DNA from: Gammaproteobacteria bacterium
GTDB taxonomy: Bacteria > Pseudomonadota > Gammaproteobacteria > Pseudomonadales > Pseudohongiellaceae
Direction: 5' to 3'
DNA length: 64,000 nt
Assembly (NCBI GenBank): GCA_029253585.1
Contig: JAQWZF010000036.1
Coordinates: 1-64,000 of the forward strand
The notes under the pieces: model-generated
Database searches by the model: none
What the model was told of the DNA's origin: nothing
What the model saw: the letters and a program-made list of their open reading frames with translations, nothing else
Shown here: positions 51,232-60,634 of the stretch, one piece after another
How positions within the stretch are numbered: the first letter of the stretch is position 1
Layout: each line of letters begins with the position of its first letter
Program-made: the position numbers and the translations under genes

Positions 51232-52434
51232 CTATTTAATAGGCTTCTGGCGAGCAGATGCGTGCCTTTCTACCCGTTCCACATCGATGTATCTATCGGT
51301 GATGGCGCTGGAGCCATGGCCCGCATCATCTCTCACATGTTCTCTAGGCCGGTGCTTTACGTCCTCCGATATCCCGGTGTGGCGAAGCCAGTGGACGGTC
51401 GCGGCACCGAGGCGCTCTGCGTCTTCAACGAAGCCGTTGGCGCGCATCTTATCGGCTGCCGCATCGAAACATTTCTGCACTATGCCACGAATTTGACGCG
51501 TGCTAATTATGCCACCTTTACCGCGGGTCTTGTGAATGAGAGGAGTAGCCTCGCCCGGCGTGGGGAGGCTGGGAAGGCCCCGTGATAATCGATAGCGCTT
51601 AAGCGCTTCCAACATAGCATCGCTAACCGATATCTCGCGCTCCTTATTACCCTTACCAACTGTCAGAAACCACCAATTCCCTTCCTGGTCGGCCTGAAAA
51701 TGGCCCATTTGTGGCTGCCATCGACTTGTATCAACCAATTCGGATATTCGCAAATACATCGCAAAGAGCGCATTCATAATAAATAGCGTACGCTCGTGCA
51801 CCAGGGGCTGTTCCGCCGCCATCTGCTCTGCTGTCTCAATAACGAAATCCCATTGCAGCGGGGAAAGCCGGCGTATCTTGCCTTGGCTCTGCTGCTTGCG
51901 CAGAAACTTGCTCTTCTGACGTATCTGGGCAACTGGATTAGCGGAGATGTAGCTCTCTTGAATGAGCAAGTTAAAGAAGCTGCTGAGCACGCTAAACAGC
52001 GACTGCAGCGCCGCTTGGGACACGACAAACTCTCCACCGGTTTGGACATAGGGGCGCCAGTCGGTGTTTGGGACACGCTCTCCCTGTCGCAGTAAAAACC
52101 GCGGGACATTCTTGTCCCCAACCCAATTATTGGGAGGCTGCTTTGCAAATTCGATATAGGCTTCAATATCTTCTCTAACGATTTGTTTTAAATTCTTTTT
52201 TGAGATTATTAGACACCAGTGTAGGAAGTGCTCGATCTCCCGTCTATAGGTACTAAAAGTATCGGGGCTACCGCGGTAGCTGAAGATAAACTCTGCCGCA
52301 TACTGATAATCGTCTACTGCATCCTGGGGGGCATCGAGTAAGAGATGCTTCAGCGATGTAACAGGCCGCTTGAATGGATTCGGCATTTCTTCGAGGGTAT
52401 CGAAGAAAGCGGGAGGACAGTTCACATTAGACAT
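51232..52434 (-). CDS. Tyrosine recombinase/integrase family protein
   Basis: This 400-residue recombinase has all catalytic residues visible: Arg229 (LRISEL), Lys261 (GKGNKERE), His348 and Arg351 (HWLRHTG), His373 (DDAGHGSSAITD) and Tyr382. The N-terminal SAM-like domain (about 40-165) binds core DNA. No att repeats, tRNA junction or other mobile genes flank it, so it looks like a stand-alone chromosomal recombinase. The target is unknown. Confidence 0.9.
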   Translation of the reverse strand: MSNVNCPPAFFDTLEEMPNPFKRPVTSLKHLLLDAPQDAVDDYQYAAEFIFSYRGSPDTFSTYRREIEHFLHWCLIISKKNLKQIVREDIEAYIEFAKQPPNNWVGDKNVPRFLLRQGERVPNTDWRPYVQTGGEFVVSQAALQSLFSVLSSFFNLLIQESYISANPVAQIRQKSKFLRKQQSQGKIRRLSPLQWDFVIETAEQMAAEQPLVHERTLFIMNALFAMYLRISELVDTSRWQPQMGHFQADQEGNWWFLTVGKGNKEREISVSDAMLEALKRYRLSRGLPSLPTPGEATPLIHKTRGKGGIISTRQIRGIVQKCFDAAADKMRANGFVEDAERLGAATVHWLRHTGISEDVKHRPREHVRDDAGHGSSAITDRYIDVERVERHASARQKPIK

Positions 52435-52616
52435 TAGCTTGTTGCTTCAATATTATGTTTCAGTTGTAGTTTAGCGCAATAAAATATCTATAGCACTGAT
52501 GCATATTTAGGTGCTTAGCTATTGAATTGTCGAATGTTTTCCTAAGCTCAATGTTAAGTCGGTGGATTCTCGACTTACTTGATAGCCTATCGTTAAGATC
52601 AGCTCGCTTTTGCTAA

Positions 52617-52645
52617 TTGGCAAAGCTGTATCCTGATTGTACAAT
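52617..52645 (+). promoter_or_regulatory. Predicted modA promoter
   Basis: TTGGCA (52617-52622) and TACAAT (52640-52645) are spaced by 17 bases. Transcription would begin near 52652, inside the ModE-type operator. The -10 box lies within a perfect 16-base palindrome, CTGATTGT/ACAATCAG (52633-52648). Confidence 0.7.
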
Positions 52646-52648
52646 CAG

Positions 52649-52672
52649 CGTTATATAAATGGGTATATAACG
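52649..52672 (+). promoter_or_regulatory. ModE-type operator
   Basis: A perfect inverted repeat, CGTTATATA, six bases, TATATAACG, sits directly after the -10 box and ends 11 bases before the modA start. The half-sites match the known ModE recognition pattern. Molybdate-bound ModE here would block transcription start, giving repression when molybdate is plentiful. Confidence 0.85.
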
Positions 52673-52683
52673 GCAATCCTACT

Positions 52684-53442
52684 TTGACAACAATCATCAG
52701 ATACAGACTACTTGCTGCTCTTGCACTAATTCTGTCTCCAGCGGCCTATGGAGACAGGCTGAATGTGGCCGTTGCTTCCAACTTTGCTGCGCCAATGGAG
52801 GAAATCAAAAAAGTTTTCGAGTCACGATCTGAGCATGAACTGGTCATAGTCCGAGGGTCAAGCGGCAAGCACTATGCCCAGATTCGCAATGGTGCGCCAT
52901 TTGATGTGTTCCTCTCCGCCGACCAGGCCAGACCACAGCGCTTGTTGGAAGAGGGCATAGCTATCCAGGGAACTCTTGGGACATACGCCTTGGGGCGTCT
53001 GGCGCTATGGAGTAGAAAAAACGGTCTCAATCTCGGTAGGGAATATCTATCAAATACAGATAATTACGAGACGCTCGCAATAGCTAACCCACGCTTAGCC
53101 CCTTACGGGCTGGCGGCTGCCGAAGTATTGGAAGCTATTGGCTTACAATCAGACCTAAACATCAAAATGGTCACGGGGGAAAATATTGCCCAGACCTATC
53201 AGTTCGTCTACAGCGGTAATGCGGATATAGGGCTAGTCGCCTATTCCCAGACGCTTTCTCCAGCGGTTCGCGGCCAAGGCTCCTCCTGGCTTGTGCCTAG
53301 TGAGTATCATCATGCAATACGGCAAGATATGGTGTTGCTAACAGAGTCGCTTGCCGCCAGGGAGTTCGCCGCTTTTATGGACAGCGACTTGGCGCGGGAA
53401 ATCCTCACAGACCAAGGCTACCTTTCAAGTGAGGATCGATAA
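52684..53442 (+). CDS. modA: Molybdate-binding periplasmic protein ModA
   Basis: This 252-residue substrate-binding protein has a signal peptide (about residues 1-23). RLNVAVASNFAAPMEEIKKV opens the mature protein, and VRGSSGKHYAQIRNGAPFDV FLSAD is the oxyanion site region. It starts with TTG, as no in-frame ATG is available at the correct length. It is first of modABC under the operator at 52649-52672 and captures molybdate or tungstate. Confidence 0.93.
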   Translation: MTTIIRYRLLAALALILSPAAYGDRLNVAVASNFAAPMEEIKKVFESRSEHELVIVRGSSGKHYAQIRNGAPFDVFLSADQARPQRLLEEGIAIQGTLGTYALGRLALWSRKNGLNLGREYLSNTDNYETLAIANPRLAPYGLAAAEVLEAIGLQSDLNIKMVTGENIAQTYQFVYSGNADIGLVAYSQTLSPAVRGQGSSWLVPSEYHHAIRQDMVLLTESLAAREFAAFMDSDLAREILTDQGYLSSEDR

Positions 53443-53444
53443 TA

Positions 53445-54128
53445 ATGCCGCAAGATTATGATATTGCAGCTTTAATTATTACTCTTAGGCTTGCAGCAAC
53501 GACTACTATTATCTTGCTTATTGTTGGCACCCCGATAGCGTGGTGGCTGGCAAACACCCGTTCCCGGCTGCGCAGCACCATCGAGGCCATTATCGCCTTA
53601 CCCCTGGTGCTCCCACCAACTGTGCTGGGATTTTATCTGCTACTGGCCTTTAGCCCTGATGGACCTGTAGGCCGTGCTGTATCAGTGGTGGGTCTGCCTT
53701 CGCTGGCATTTTCTTTTACCGGCCTAGTCCTGGGATCGGTAATCTATTCCATGCCGTTTGTAGTTCAGCCCTTGCAGAATAGTTTTGTCAGCCTGGGTAA
53801 TCGGCCTCTAGAGGTTGCTGCCACATTAGGCGCCTCTGCCATTGACCGCTTTATCAGCGTAGTGCTGCCATTGTCTAAAATGGGCTACCTTACGGCGGCG
53901 GTCCTTGGCTTTGCGCATACCCTTGGGGAGTTTGGCGTCGTACTGATGATTGGCGGAAATATCCCCGGGCAGACGCAGGTACTCTCAATCGCCATCTACG
54001 ACCATGTGGAGGCCCTTGAATATGGCCAGGCTCACTGGCTGGCCGCAGGTCTACTAATAGGCTCTTTCCTCGTGCTATTAATGGTTTACGGCGCGAATCG
54101 TCGAATTCACTTGATGAAGAAAGCATGA
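53445..54128 (+). CDS. modB: Molybdate ABC transporter permease ModB
   Basis: This 227-residue permease has five to six helices and the ABC-coupling loop ALEVAATLGAS-like region (RPLEVAATLGASAIDRFISV). LPLVLPPTVLGFYLLLAFSP and HTLGEFGVVLMIGGNIPGQT are typical of ModB. It begins 2 bases after modA and overlaps modC by 4. Confidence 0.95.
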   Translation: MPQDYDIAALIITLRLAATTTIILLIVGTPIAWWLANTRSRLRSTIEAIIALPLVLPPTVLGFYLLLAFSPDGPVGRAVSVVGLPSLAFSFTGLVLGSVIYSMPFVVQPLQNSFVSLGNRPLEVAATLGASAIDRFISVVLPLSKMGYLTAAVLGFAHTLGEFGVVLMIGGNIPGQTQVLSIAIYDHVEALEYGQAHWLAAGLLIGSFLVLLMVYGANRRIHLMKKA

Positions 54129-55207
54129 TTGAGGTCGAACTACATCTGCAGGGCTCCGAGTTCCAGCTGAATGCCGAGTTCAGCGTTCCTGGCCATGGCG
54201 TAACCGCCGTGTTCGGCCCCTCGGGCTGCGGCAAGACGACGCTTCTGCGAGCGATAGCAGGGCTCGAGCCGGATGCTATGGGGAGCGCACGGGTGAATGG
54301 GAAGAAGTGGCAGACGCCTCATGAACGGCTTCCAGTGGAGGCTAGGAGGGTGGGCCTGGTGTTTCAACACCCAAGTCTATTTCAACATCTGACTGTGGAA
54401 GAGAACCTGTTCTATGGGGCAAAACGTTTGGAAAACGCATCTAAACCTTTTGATTTAACAGAATTAATTCTTATTCTCGGTATCGAAAAACTGCTTAAAC
54501 GTCACCCCGGCAGCCTATCAGGCGGGGAGCTGCAACGCGTAGCTCTGGGACGGGCCTTGCTGGCAGAGCCAAAGCTATTACTCATGGATGAACCCCTTTC
54601 GATGTTGGATCAGGCGAGCAGAGGGATACTCATTCAGCTTCTCGAGAGATTTCTGCAACAGATTGATATACCTGTTCTTTATGTTACTCATTCCAGTGAG
54701 GAAGTAGCCCGTCTGGCGGACAATCTGGTTCTGCTGTCCGGTGGCAGGGTAACAGCTTGCGGTCCCACGACAACCGTGCTGGCTTCTTTGAATAGCGAAT
54801 TAAGTCGCAGTGAAAACGCATTCAGCGTACTTCAGGGGAGAATCTCCAGTAAGGAATTACCTGGATTGCTGTGCGTGGAATGTAGTGACGGTATAGACCT
54901 AAAGGTACCGGCATCCGAGACCATGGTAGCTAATCACTATAATCTGGGCAGAGCCGTTAGATTGCGCATTCGTGCCCGAGACGTGAGTATCTGTCTTGAA
55001 CGGCCGCAGCAGAGCAGCATCCTAAATATTCTGCCAGCTGTGATTGTGGAGATTTCCACCTCAAGCGATAGCGGAAGCCGGGTGATCAAATTGGATATAG
55101 CAGGCATGCATATCCTATCGAAGATCTCAGATTACTCGGTTCAACAGCTGGGTTTTCATACAGGACAGGCCGTTTTTGCCCAAATAAAATCTGCATCACT
55201 TGTTTAA
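54125..55207 (+). CDS. modC: Molybdate ABC transporter ATPase ModC
   Basis: This 360-residue ATPase has Walker A GPSGCGKTTLLRAIAG (residues about 31-46), signature LSGGELQRVALGRALL, Walker B LLLMDEPLSMLD, and a C-terminal TOBE/Mop-like domain (about 285-355) that binds molybdate and regulates transport in this family. It is coupled to modB by an ATGA overlap. The operon ends here, and no hairpin terminator was seen before 55311. Confidence 0.95.
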   Translation: MIEVELHLQGSEFQLNAEFSVPGHGVTAVFGPSGCGKTTLLRAIAGLEPDAMGSARVNGKKWQTPHERLPVEARRVGLVFQHPSLFQHLTVEENLFYGAKRLENASKPFDLTELILILGIEKLLKRHPGSLSGGELQRVALGRALLAEPKLLLMDEPLSMLDQASRGILIQLLERFLQQIDIPVLYVTHSSEEVARLADNLVLLSGGRVTACGPTTTVLASLNSELSRSENAFSVLQGRISSKELPGLLCVECSDGIDLKVPASETMVANHYNLGRAVRLRIRARDVSICLERPQQSSILNILPAVIVEISTSSDSGSRVIKLDIAGMHILSKISDYSVQQLGFHTGQAVFAQIKSASLV

Positions 55208-55311
55208 ATATTGCATGCATTTAATAAGATAGAAGATTTTATTAATGTCTTGATTGATTAAAGTGACCGGCGCCTGGGAAGGGCTGAAATTAGTAGCACA
55301 AGGCGGCTCCA

Positions 55312-56100
55312 CTAGGCCAGCATCAGAATCACACTGGAAGCCTTGAACAGGGCGGTAATGGGCATCCCCTCCGTCAGGGCCAGGTTATCTGCGCTTTTGT
55401 TCGTAATGACAGCGCTCAGAGTCTTACCACCCGGAAGCTCAATACACACATCCGCATTGACTGCGCCCCGATCTAGCTTGAGCATGGTTCCTCTTAGTAC
55501 ATTACGCGCACTCACCTGGAGCCCATCACCGACCGCAAGCGTTACAGATGAGGCCTTTATCATTGCCACAACCGAGACCCCCACATTTAGACTCATGTCG
55601 CGCCTGCTTTGCTCGGTCACCATGGCTACTATCTGCTGCTCGGGCGAGATACGGATCTGGAGCTCTGCATTCACAGAGCCGGCCTCTATGGTCGAAATAC
55701 TTCCAAGAAACTGATTGCGAGCACTGGTTTGTAAGAGGGTGCTTTTCACGAAATTTGATACATCGTCCAGTGAATTGAGCTGCTGATTCAGATTCTCTAA
55801 AAATAGATTATGTTGTTCTTGCAACTGCTTAAAACCATTAAGCATTTTCTTCCCATAGCTGGTTAGGTTTGAGCCCCCACCCATGTTTCCGCCAATACTT
55901 CTTGCAATAACTGGCCGCTCCGAGAGATTGTTAATTCGCTCCAGTCTATCCCATGCGGTTTTGTAACTAATTCCTGCGATCTTGGCTGCAGCTGTAATTG
56001 AGCCTGTTTCAGCTATTGCCTGGAGCAAATCGATCTGATCCAACTTCAGGCGCTTTGACGTGGTTTCCGTTAACCAAATTTGACCCTCGAGATTTGCCAA
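55312..56100 (-). CDS. modE: Molybdate-responsive regulator ModE
   Basis: This 262-residue regulator has an N-terminal winged helix (DLLQAIAETGSITAAAKIAG, ISYKTAWDRLERIN, residues about 23-58), a dimerising segment with NMGGGSNLTSYGKKMLNGF, and two Mop domains (about 125-190 and 197-262). It is full length, like E. coli ModE. It converges on modC. The operator at 52649-52672 is its predicted target. Confidence 0.95.
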   Translation of the reverse strand: MANLEGQIWLTETTSKRLKLDQIDLLQAIAETGSITAAAKIAGISYKTAWDRLERINNLSERPVIARSIGGNMGGGSNLTSYGKKMLNGFKQLQEQHNLFLENLNQQLNSLDDVSNFVKSTLLQTSARNQFLGSISTIEAGSVNAELQIRISPEQQIVAMVTEQSRRDMSLNVGVSVVAMIKASSVTLAVGDGLQVSARNVLRGTMLKLDRGAVNADVCIELPGGKTLSAVITNKSADNLALTEGMPITALFKASSVILMLA

Positions 56101-56605
56101 GAACTAATCCTTTTTTATAGAGGCAGCCACTATGCCATATATATAAGCACAACTAAGCAAGGAGGAGGAAGAGTGAGGCTCGCTTTTACACAGGCCTGCG
56201 CTTGATATAGATTAATCGGTATAAGTAAATGAGAAAATTTCTGCTCGTAGCTTCAGCCACAACGGTCTTTCGTGAAACGTCTGAGAACCTGGCAGGTGGA
56301 AAGCGGTGCCGTCGTTAATCTGCGCTTCCGGTCTCTCTTAGCTTTGCCGTCGAACGCAATAGCGGTTTCGACAGGCGATTAGGGGCGCCGAAGATTAACT
56401 CCAAGGCTGAACTGGAGCACCTAAACGATTAGTTCTTGCGCGAAGGCGGCTGCGCTTTATCAGAAATACATGTCTGCACGGGCCGAACAGGACAGCAAGA
56501 TTTTGAAAAAACGCAATAATATATAGATATTTTTATATGAAATTATAATAATAACAGAGAGTTATAATCTAAAAGCGATGTGAATATTTAGAATAGAGGG
56601 CTTAC

Positions 56606-57170
56606 ATGTCAAATCGCAGGATCAGAGCATGCCTGCTTGCAGTCTGTGCGGGACCCCTAGTTTGCTGCAGCAGCACTCCCGGCGGTGGTGATTTTAGGAA
56701 AATGTCGTCGACTGAATAAATTACCTACCATCGCACAGTTGAATTTCGGGATCAGGTTTACTTCGCCGATGAAATCCGGGCTGGTACGCATATCCGGCGG
56801 CGTTACTGTTACTGTGAGTGAGATATACATGGAGCTACAGAACCGCCTCACTAAGGCTGCCAGCTCCCTCAATGTGTTGAGTACGACCAGGATCTATTAG
56901 TCTCACGCGGCATTAGGAGGCCGCTCAGTCATCACAGAGGCAATTCACGCTTCGTTGCCGCGGCCTATACAATACAATCACAGACCCGGTTCAATGGTGG
57001 GCCATTAATGGCTGGACAGTGCCGTAACTATTAAGCTTTACGACAACAATTGTAGCCGTCCCTTGAGAGATATCAGTTTCAAATCACAAGAGGAGATTAC
57101 GGTCGTTTCCCGCGGCGATGGGCAGGGGCGGGCAATCGTACGTTTCCGCTTCAATCTCAGTGTAGATTGA
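56606..57170 (+). pseudogene. Possible decayed lipoprotein gene
   Basis: A GAGGG ribosome-binding site precedes an ATG at 56606 reading RACLLAVCAGPLVCCSSTPG, a lipoprotein-like signal, but the frame stops after 38 codons. Further on, separate frames give HRTVEFRDQVYFADE (about 56731) and LYDNNCSRPLRDISFKSQEE, ending GRAIVRFRFNLSVD (about 57167). These may be pieces of one former exported protein. The family is not recognised, and joining the pieces is conjecture. Confidence 0.3.
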
Positions 57171-57212
57171 GCGCATGGAGGCCACCGCAAGGGGTTCTGA
57201 CTCGCTTCTCCT

Positions 57213-57244
57213 CTATTTCCGGTAATCTTTATTACCGGAAATAG
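57213..57244. repeat. Perfect 14-bp inverted repeat (hairpin)
   Basis: CTATTTCCGGTAAT and ATTACCGGAAATAG flank a 4-base loop, CTTT. Two further pairs can extend the stem. There is no T tract on either strand, so it is not a standard terminator. It lies 70 bases beyond the gor stop on the downstream side of that gene. Confidence 0.7.
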
Positions 57245-57314
57245 GGGGGAGGCCTGTTTAGGGACGATAGCGCCCCAGATCACGGTTTTCAGTCACTCTG
57301 CCTCTATGGCCCGA

Positions 57315-58670
57315 CTAGGAACTCTCTTTCTGGGTTCGCATGGTGACGAACTCTTCGGCCAATGTCGGATGAATACCGATAGTCCTATCGAAGTCTGCTT
57401 TGGTAGCACCGCAGTTAATGGCAACAGCAAATCCCTGGACGATCTCTCCGGCGTCGGCTGCAACCAAATGCAGCCCCAGCACTTTATCTGATTGCCGGTC
57501 GACTATCAGCTTGACCATGGAGCGCTCGTCACGACCGCTTAACGTGTGCTTTAGCGGTGTAAACTGGCTCTCATAAACATCAACCTCGATTCCAGCGGCA
57601 ATGGCGTCTTGTTCCGACAGGCCAACTGTGGCGATGTTGGGGTGACAGAAAACTGCAGTAGCGATGTTGTTATAGTCCAAGGCGGCTGTATCACCGGAAA
57701 ACAATGCCCTAGAGACGATCTGGCCCTCGGCCAAGGCGACCGGGGTTAGCGCAACGCGGTCTATAACGTCACCCACGGCATAGATGCTGGGCACATCAGT
57801 TTGAAAATGATCATTTACCTTAATAGCGCCGTTTGTGCTTAGCTTGACCGCTACAGTGCCTAGGCCCAGATCGTCGGTAAGCGGAACACGACCAGTAGCG
57901 GCAATCACCATAGCGCAGCTCACCTTAGACCCAGACTTAAGTAATACACTCATCTTATTGTTTTCTTTCGTTATTTTTACAATATCTTCCTGAAGGCGAA
58001 GATCAAGTGACTTGGACATTTCGGCGCTGATGAAGCGCCTGACATCGTCATCGAAGCCCCGTAATAACTGATCTCCCCGATAAATCAGACTGGTCTTACA
58101 GCCTAGCTTGCTAAAGATGCTGGCAAACTCTACGGCGATATAGCCGCCACCCATAACCACGATCTCTTCGGGCAAGTTGTCCATAGCAAAGACGTCATTG
58201 GACGTGGAAACGAATTCGCTACCTGGAAACTCAGGCACCCAGGGCCAGCCTCCTACAGCGATGAGTATGTACTTGGCGGTGATATCCTTGCCATCTACGC
58301 AAACTTGGTTCGGGCCACTTATGCGCGCACGCGCCTCGAAGATGTCAACATCATTTGATTCAAGTATATTTTCATATATTCCATTTAAGCGCCTGATCTC
58401 AAGGTCTTTATTAGCTTTTAGGCTGGCCCAGTCGAAGCGTAAATTGTCGTATTGCCAGCCAAAACCCCTGCCGTCTTCGAAGTCATCGAAGAAATGCGCA
58501 CCGTAGCTGTATAGTTTCTTTGGCACACAGCCTACATTCACGCAGGTACCACCAAAGTATCTTTCTTCGGCGACTGCGACCTTAGCGCCTAAACTTGCTG
58601 CAATACGAGAGGCTCGAACGCCTCCTGACCCTGCACCAAGAACGAATAAATCATAATCAAATGTATCCAA
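57315..58670 (-). CDS. gor: Glutathione-disulfide reductase
   Basis: This FAD/NADPH disulfide reductase starts at a TTG at 58670, which gives the usual N-terminus (DTFDYDLFVLGAGSGGVRAS) with AAGGA 9 bases upstream. An ATG at 58724 would add 18 unrelated residues. The redox site is GGTCVNVGCVPKKL, the NADPH site is VVMGGGYIAVEFASIFSKLG, and the C-terminal GIHPTLAEEFVTMR holds the active-site His-Glu pair. It reduces oxidised glutathione. It is divergent from alkB. Confidence 0.95.
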   Translation of the reverse strand: MDTFDYDLFVLGAGSGGVRASRIAASLGAKVAVAEERYFGGTCVNVGCVPKKLYSYGAHFFDDFEDGRGFGWQYDNLRFDWASLKANKDLEIRRLNGIYENILESNDVDIFEARARISGPNQVCVDGKDITAKYILIAVGGWPWVPEFPGSEFVSTSNDVFAMDNLPEEIVVMGGGYIAVEFASIFSKLGCKTSLIYRGDQLLRGFDDDVRRFISAEMSKSLDLRLQEDIVKITKENNKMSVLLKSGSKVSCAMVIAATGRVPLTDDLGLGTVAVKLSTNGAIKVNDHFQTDVPSIYAVGDVIDRVALTPVALAEGQIVSRALFSGDTAALDYNNIATAVFCHPNIATVGLSEQDAIAAGIEVDVYESQFTPLKHTLSGRDERSMVKLIVDRQSDKVLGLHLVAADAGEIVQGFAVAINCGATKADFDRTIGIHPTLAEEFVTMRTQKESS

Positions 58671-58770
58671 GTTCCTGTATCCTTTTATTTCTTGTTCCAA
58701 CGATAGCTGCAATGGCCAAGACAAACAGCATTATGCCTCAGCAGCTCCAGCGAGAGTATTCAGACCCGCA

Positions 58771-59400
58771 ATGCAGGCAAATTTATTTGAAACGAATGAC
58801 AGTAGCAAAGATCCGATAAGGCACGCGTTGGGTGATGCCGAGCTACTCGAATTTCCACATCTATTCAGTCCTTCTGAGGCTGACCAAATCTTGGCGACGC
58901 TGATTCAGGACATACGCTGGCAGCAGGAATACTTGAAGATCGCTGGCCAGCTTCGAGCGGTGCCTCGTCTACAGTGCTGGATGGGTGATCATGGTAGTCA
59001 TTACGGTTATTCTGGAGTGAGACTTAGCCCCTGCCCCTGGGATGAAACCGTCAAGTCTGTCCACGCCCGCGTAAGTGAGCTAAGTGGCGCCCTATTCAAT
59101 TCGGTGCTTATTAATTACTATCGCAACGGCCAGGATAGCGTTGCCTGGCATGCTGATGACGAAAGAGAACTAGGCGAGGCGCCAGTTATTGCCTCGGTGA
59201 GTCTGGGCGCTGAGAGAATTTTTGAAATGAAGCAAAAAAATAACTCGCCAGCGAAAAAGTATCGGCTACCACTGCGACACGGGAGCCTACTGGTAATGGG
59301 CGAAACAATGCAGCAGCATTGGCTGCATCAATTACCGAAGGTAAAAGATTTGCAAGAGCCACGAATTAATCTCACATTCCGTAACATCATCGCCAGTTGA
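58771..59400 (+). CDS. alkB: AlkB-family 2-oxoglutarate-dependent dioxygenase
   Basis: This 209-residue protein resembles bacterial ALKBH2/3-type DNA repair demethylases. Iron ligands are His and Asp in VAWHADDERELG (about residues 129-140) and His in QQHWLHQLPK (about 180-189). RINLTFR near the end carries the 2-oxoglutarate-binding arginines. LINYYRNGQDSVAWHADDE and IASVSLGAERIFEMKQ are typical. It reverses N1-methyladenine and N3-methylcytosine damage. It is only distantly related to classical E. coli AlkB. Confidence 0.9.
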   Translation: MQANLFETNDSSKDPIRHALGDAELLEFPHLFSPSEADQILATLIQDIRWQQEYLKIAGQLRAVPRLQCWMGDHGSHYGYSGVRLSPCPWDETVKSVHARVSELSGALFNSVLINYYRNGQDSVAWHADDERELGEAPVIASVSLGAERIFEMKQKNNSPAKKYRLPLRHGSLLVMGETMQQHWLHQLPKVKDLQEPRINLTFRNIIAS

Positions 59401-59457
59401 AATGACCGCGGATATCACAACCGGTGGTCAGAACCGAAGTAGCCAAGGTTAGAAGTA

Positions 59458-60600
59458 ATGAGTAACAGGGATTGTTTTGATATCTGCATAATCGGGGCCG
59501 GAGTCGTCGGCTTAGCTACAGCTTATGAACTCGCCAAGGAATTTGCCACAAGAAATGTCAGTATTGTTGTTCTCGAACAGGAGCCCAGTTTCGGCCAACA
59601 CACAAGTAGCCGCAATAGCGAAGTCATACATGCTGGAATCTACTATCCCAAGGCAAGCCTCAAAGCCAAATTCTGTGTGGCTGGCAAAGAGCTTCTCTAT
59701 GCACATTGCACTCAGTTCGATATTCCGCACAAAAAGGTAGGAAAACTAATTGTCGCTCAACAGTCAGAAATTAGCGCCTTAGAGAAAATCCACAGTGGTG
59801 CTACCAGCAATGGAGTTATGGATCTGCAGTTCCTGGACAAAACACAATTGAAAAAGCTGGAACCCGAGATAAATGCCGAGGCCGCTTTGCTTTCGCCATC
59901 TACGGGTATTATCGACAGTCATAGCTACATGCAGAGCCTGCTTCATCTCGCTGAAAATCTGGGCGTGCAATTCTCTCCCTTTTCTCGAGCGCAGAAAATT
60001 CTAGTTAAGGATGAGGGCTTCACCGTTGAATGTCTGCTCGACGAGAATCGCAAGCCAGAGGCTTATGCCTTCGATTGCAGCTATCTGATCAATGCTGCGG
60101 GACTGAGGGCGCAAGCATTAGCGCAGACAATCGATACCATGCCAGCCAAGGCTATTCCTACCCTTTATTATTGCAAAGGCGACTATTTCGATTACCGAGG
60201 AGCGAATCCATTTAAACACTTGATCTACCCAATGCCGGAGGCGAATACGGCAGGCCTAGGTGTTCACGCGACGATGGACCTGGCGTCGCAACTTAAGTTT
60301 GGTCCCGACACGGAGTATGTTGATCAGGCAAATTTTGAAATCGAAGCAGACAAGGCAGAAGTATTTGCGAAAGGTATCGCCTCCTATTTTCCCGCTATTA
60401 AAGCCGGCGACCTAAAACCTGCCTATGCAGGGATTCGACCTAAACTGGCAGGGTCGGGAGAATCTCCGGCAGACTTTATAATACAAGAGCAAAACATCCA
60501 CGGTCTTCATGGCTTGACGCAGTTGTTCGGCATCGAATCCCCTGGGCTTACTGCCAGCCTAGCTATAGCTAAGCGCATCGTTGAGGGTGTTTCGATATAA
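59458..60600 (+). CDS. lhgO: L-2-hydroxyglutarate oxidase-like FAD oxidoreductase
   Basis: This 380-residue DAO-family flavoenzyme has the dinucleotide motif IIGAGVVGLATAYELAKE near the N-terminus, the L2HGDH-family block SSRNSEVIHAGIYYPKASLK (about residues 51-70), and a C-terminal GLTQLFGIESPGLTASLAI. The family oxidises L-2-hydroxyglutarate to 2-oxoglutarate and feeds electrons to the quinone pool. The gene follows alkB by 57 bases, and an operon is possible. Other substrates in this family cannot be excluded. Confidence 0.82.
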   Translation: MSNRDCFDICIIGAGVVGLATAYELAKEFATRNVSIVVLEQEPSFGQHTSSRNSEVIHAGIYYPKASLKAKFCVAGKELLYAHCTQFDIPHKKVGKLIVAQQSEISALEKIHSGATSNGVMDLQFLDKTQLKKLEPEINAEAALLSPSTGIIDSHSYMQSLLHLAENLGVQFSPFSRAQKILVKDEGFTVECLLDENRKPEAYAFDCSYLINAAGLRAQALAQTIDTMPAKAIPTLYYCKGDYFDYRGANPFKHLIYPMPEANTAGLGVHATMDLASQLKFGPDTEYVDQANFEIEADKAEVFAKGIASYFPAIKAGDLKPAYAGIRPKLAGSGESPADFIIQEQNIHGLHGLTQLFGIESPGLTASLAIAKRIVEGVSI

Positions 60601-60634
60601 GCGTCTAGCTAGCCCGAAATAACCGAGCTGCCTG

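Larger units (their letters stand above)
56101..57314. other. Long intergenic stretch with decayed sequence
   Basis: No intact gene was found in this 1.2 kb. It contains a possible broken lipoprotein gene (56606 onward) and a strong hairpin (57213-57244). The stretch 56230-56500 shows scattered short frames (forward MRKFLLVASATTVF from 56230) without family resemblance. Confidence 0.4.

Noticed and set aside
51232-52434. Tyrosine recombinase as the integrase of a prophage or genomic island
   Set aside because: No flanking repeats, tRNA junction, phage or plasmid genes are present. The neighbours are ordinary chromosomal genes (prc, modABC).
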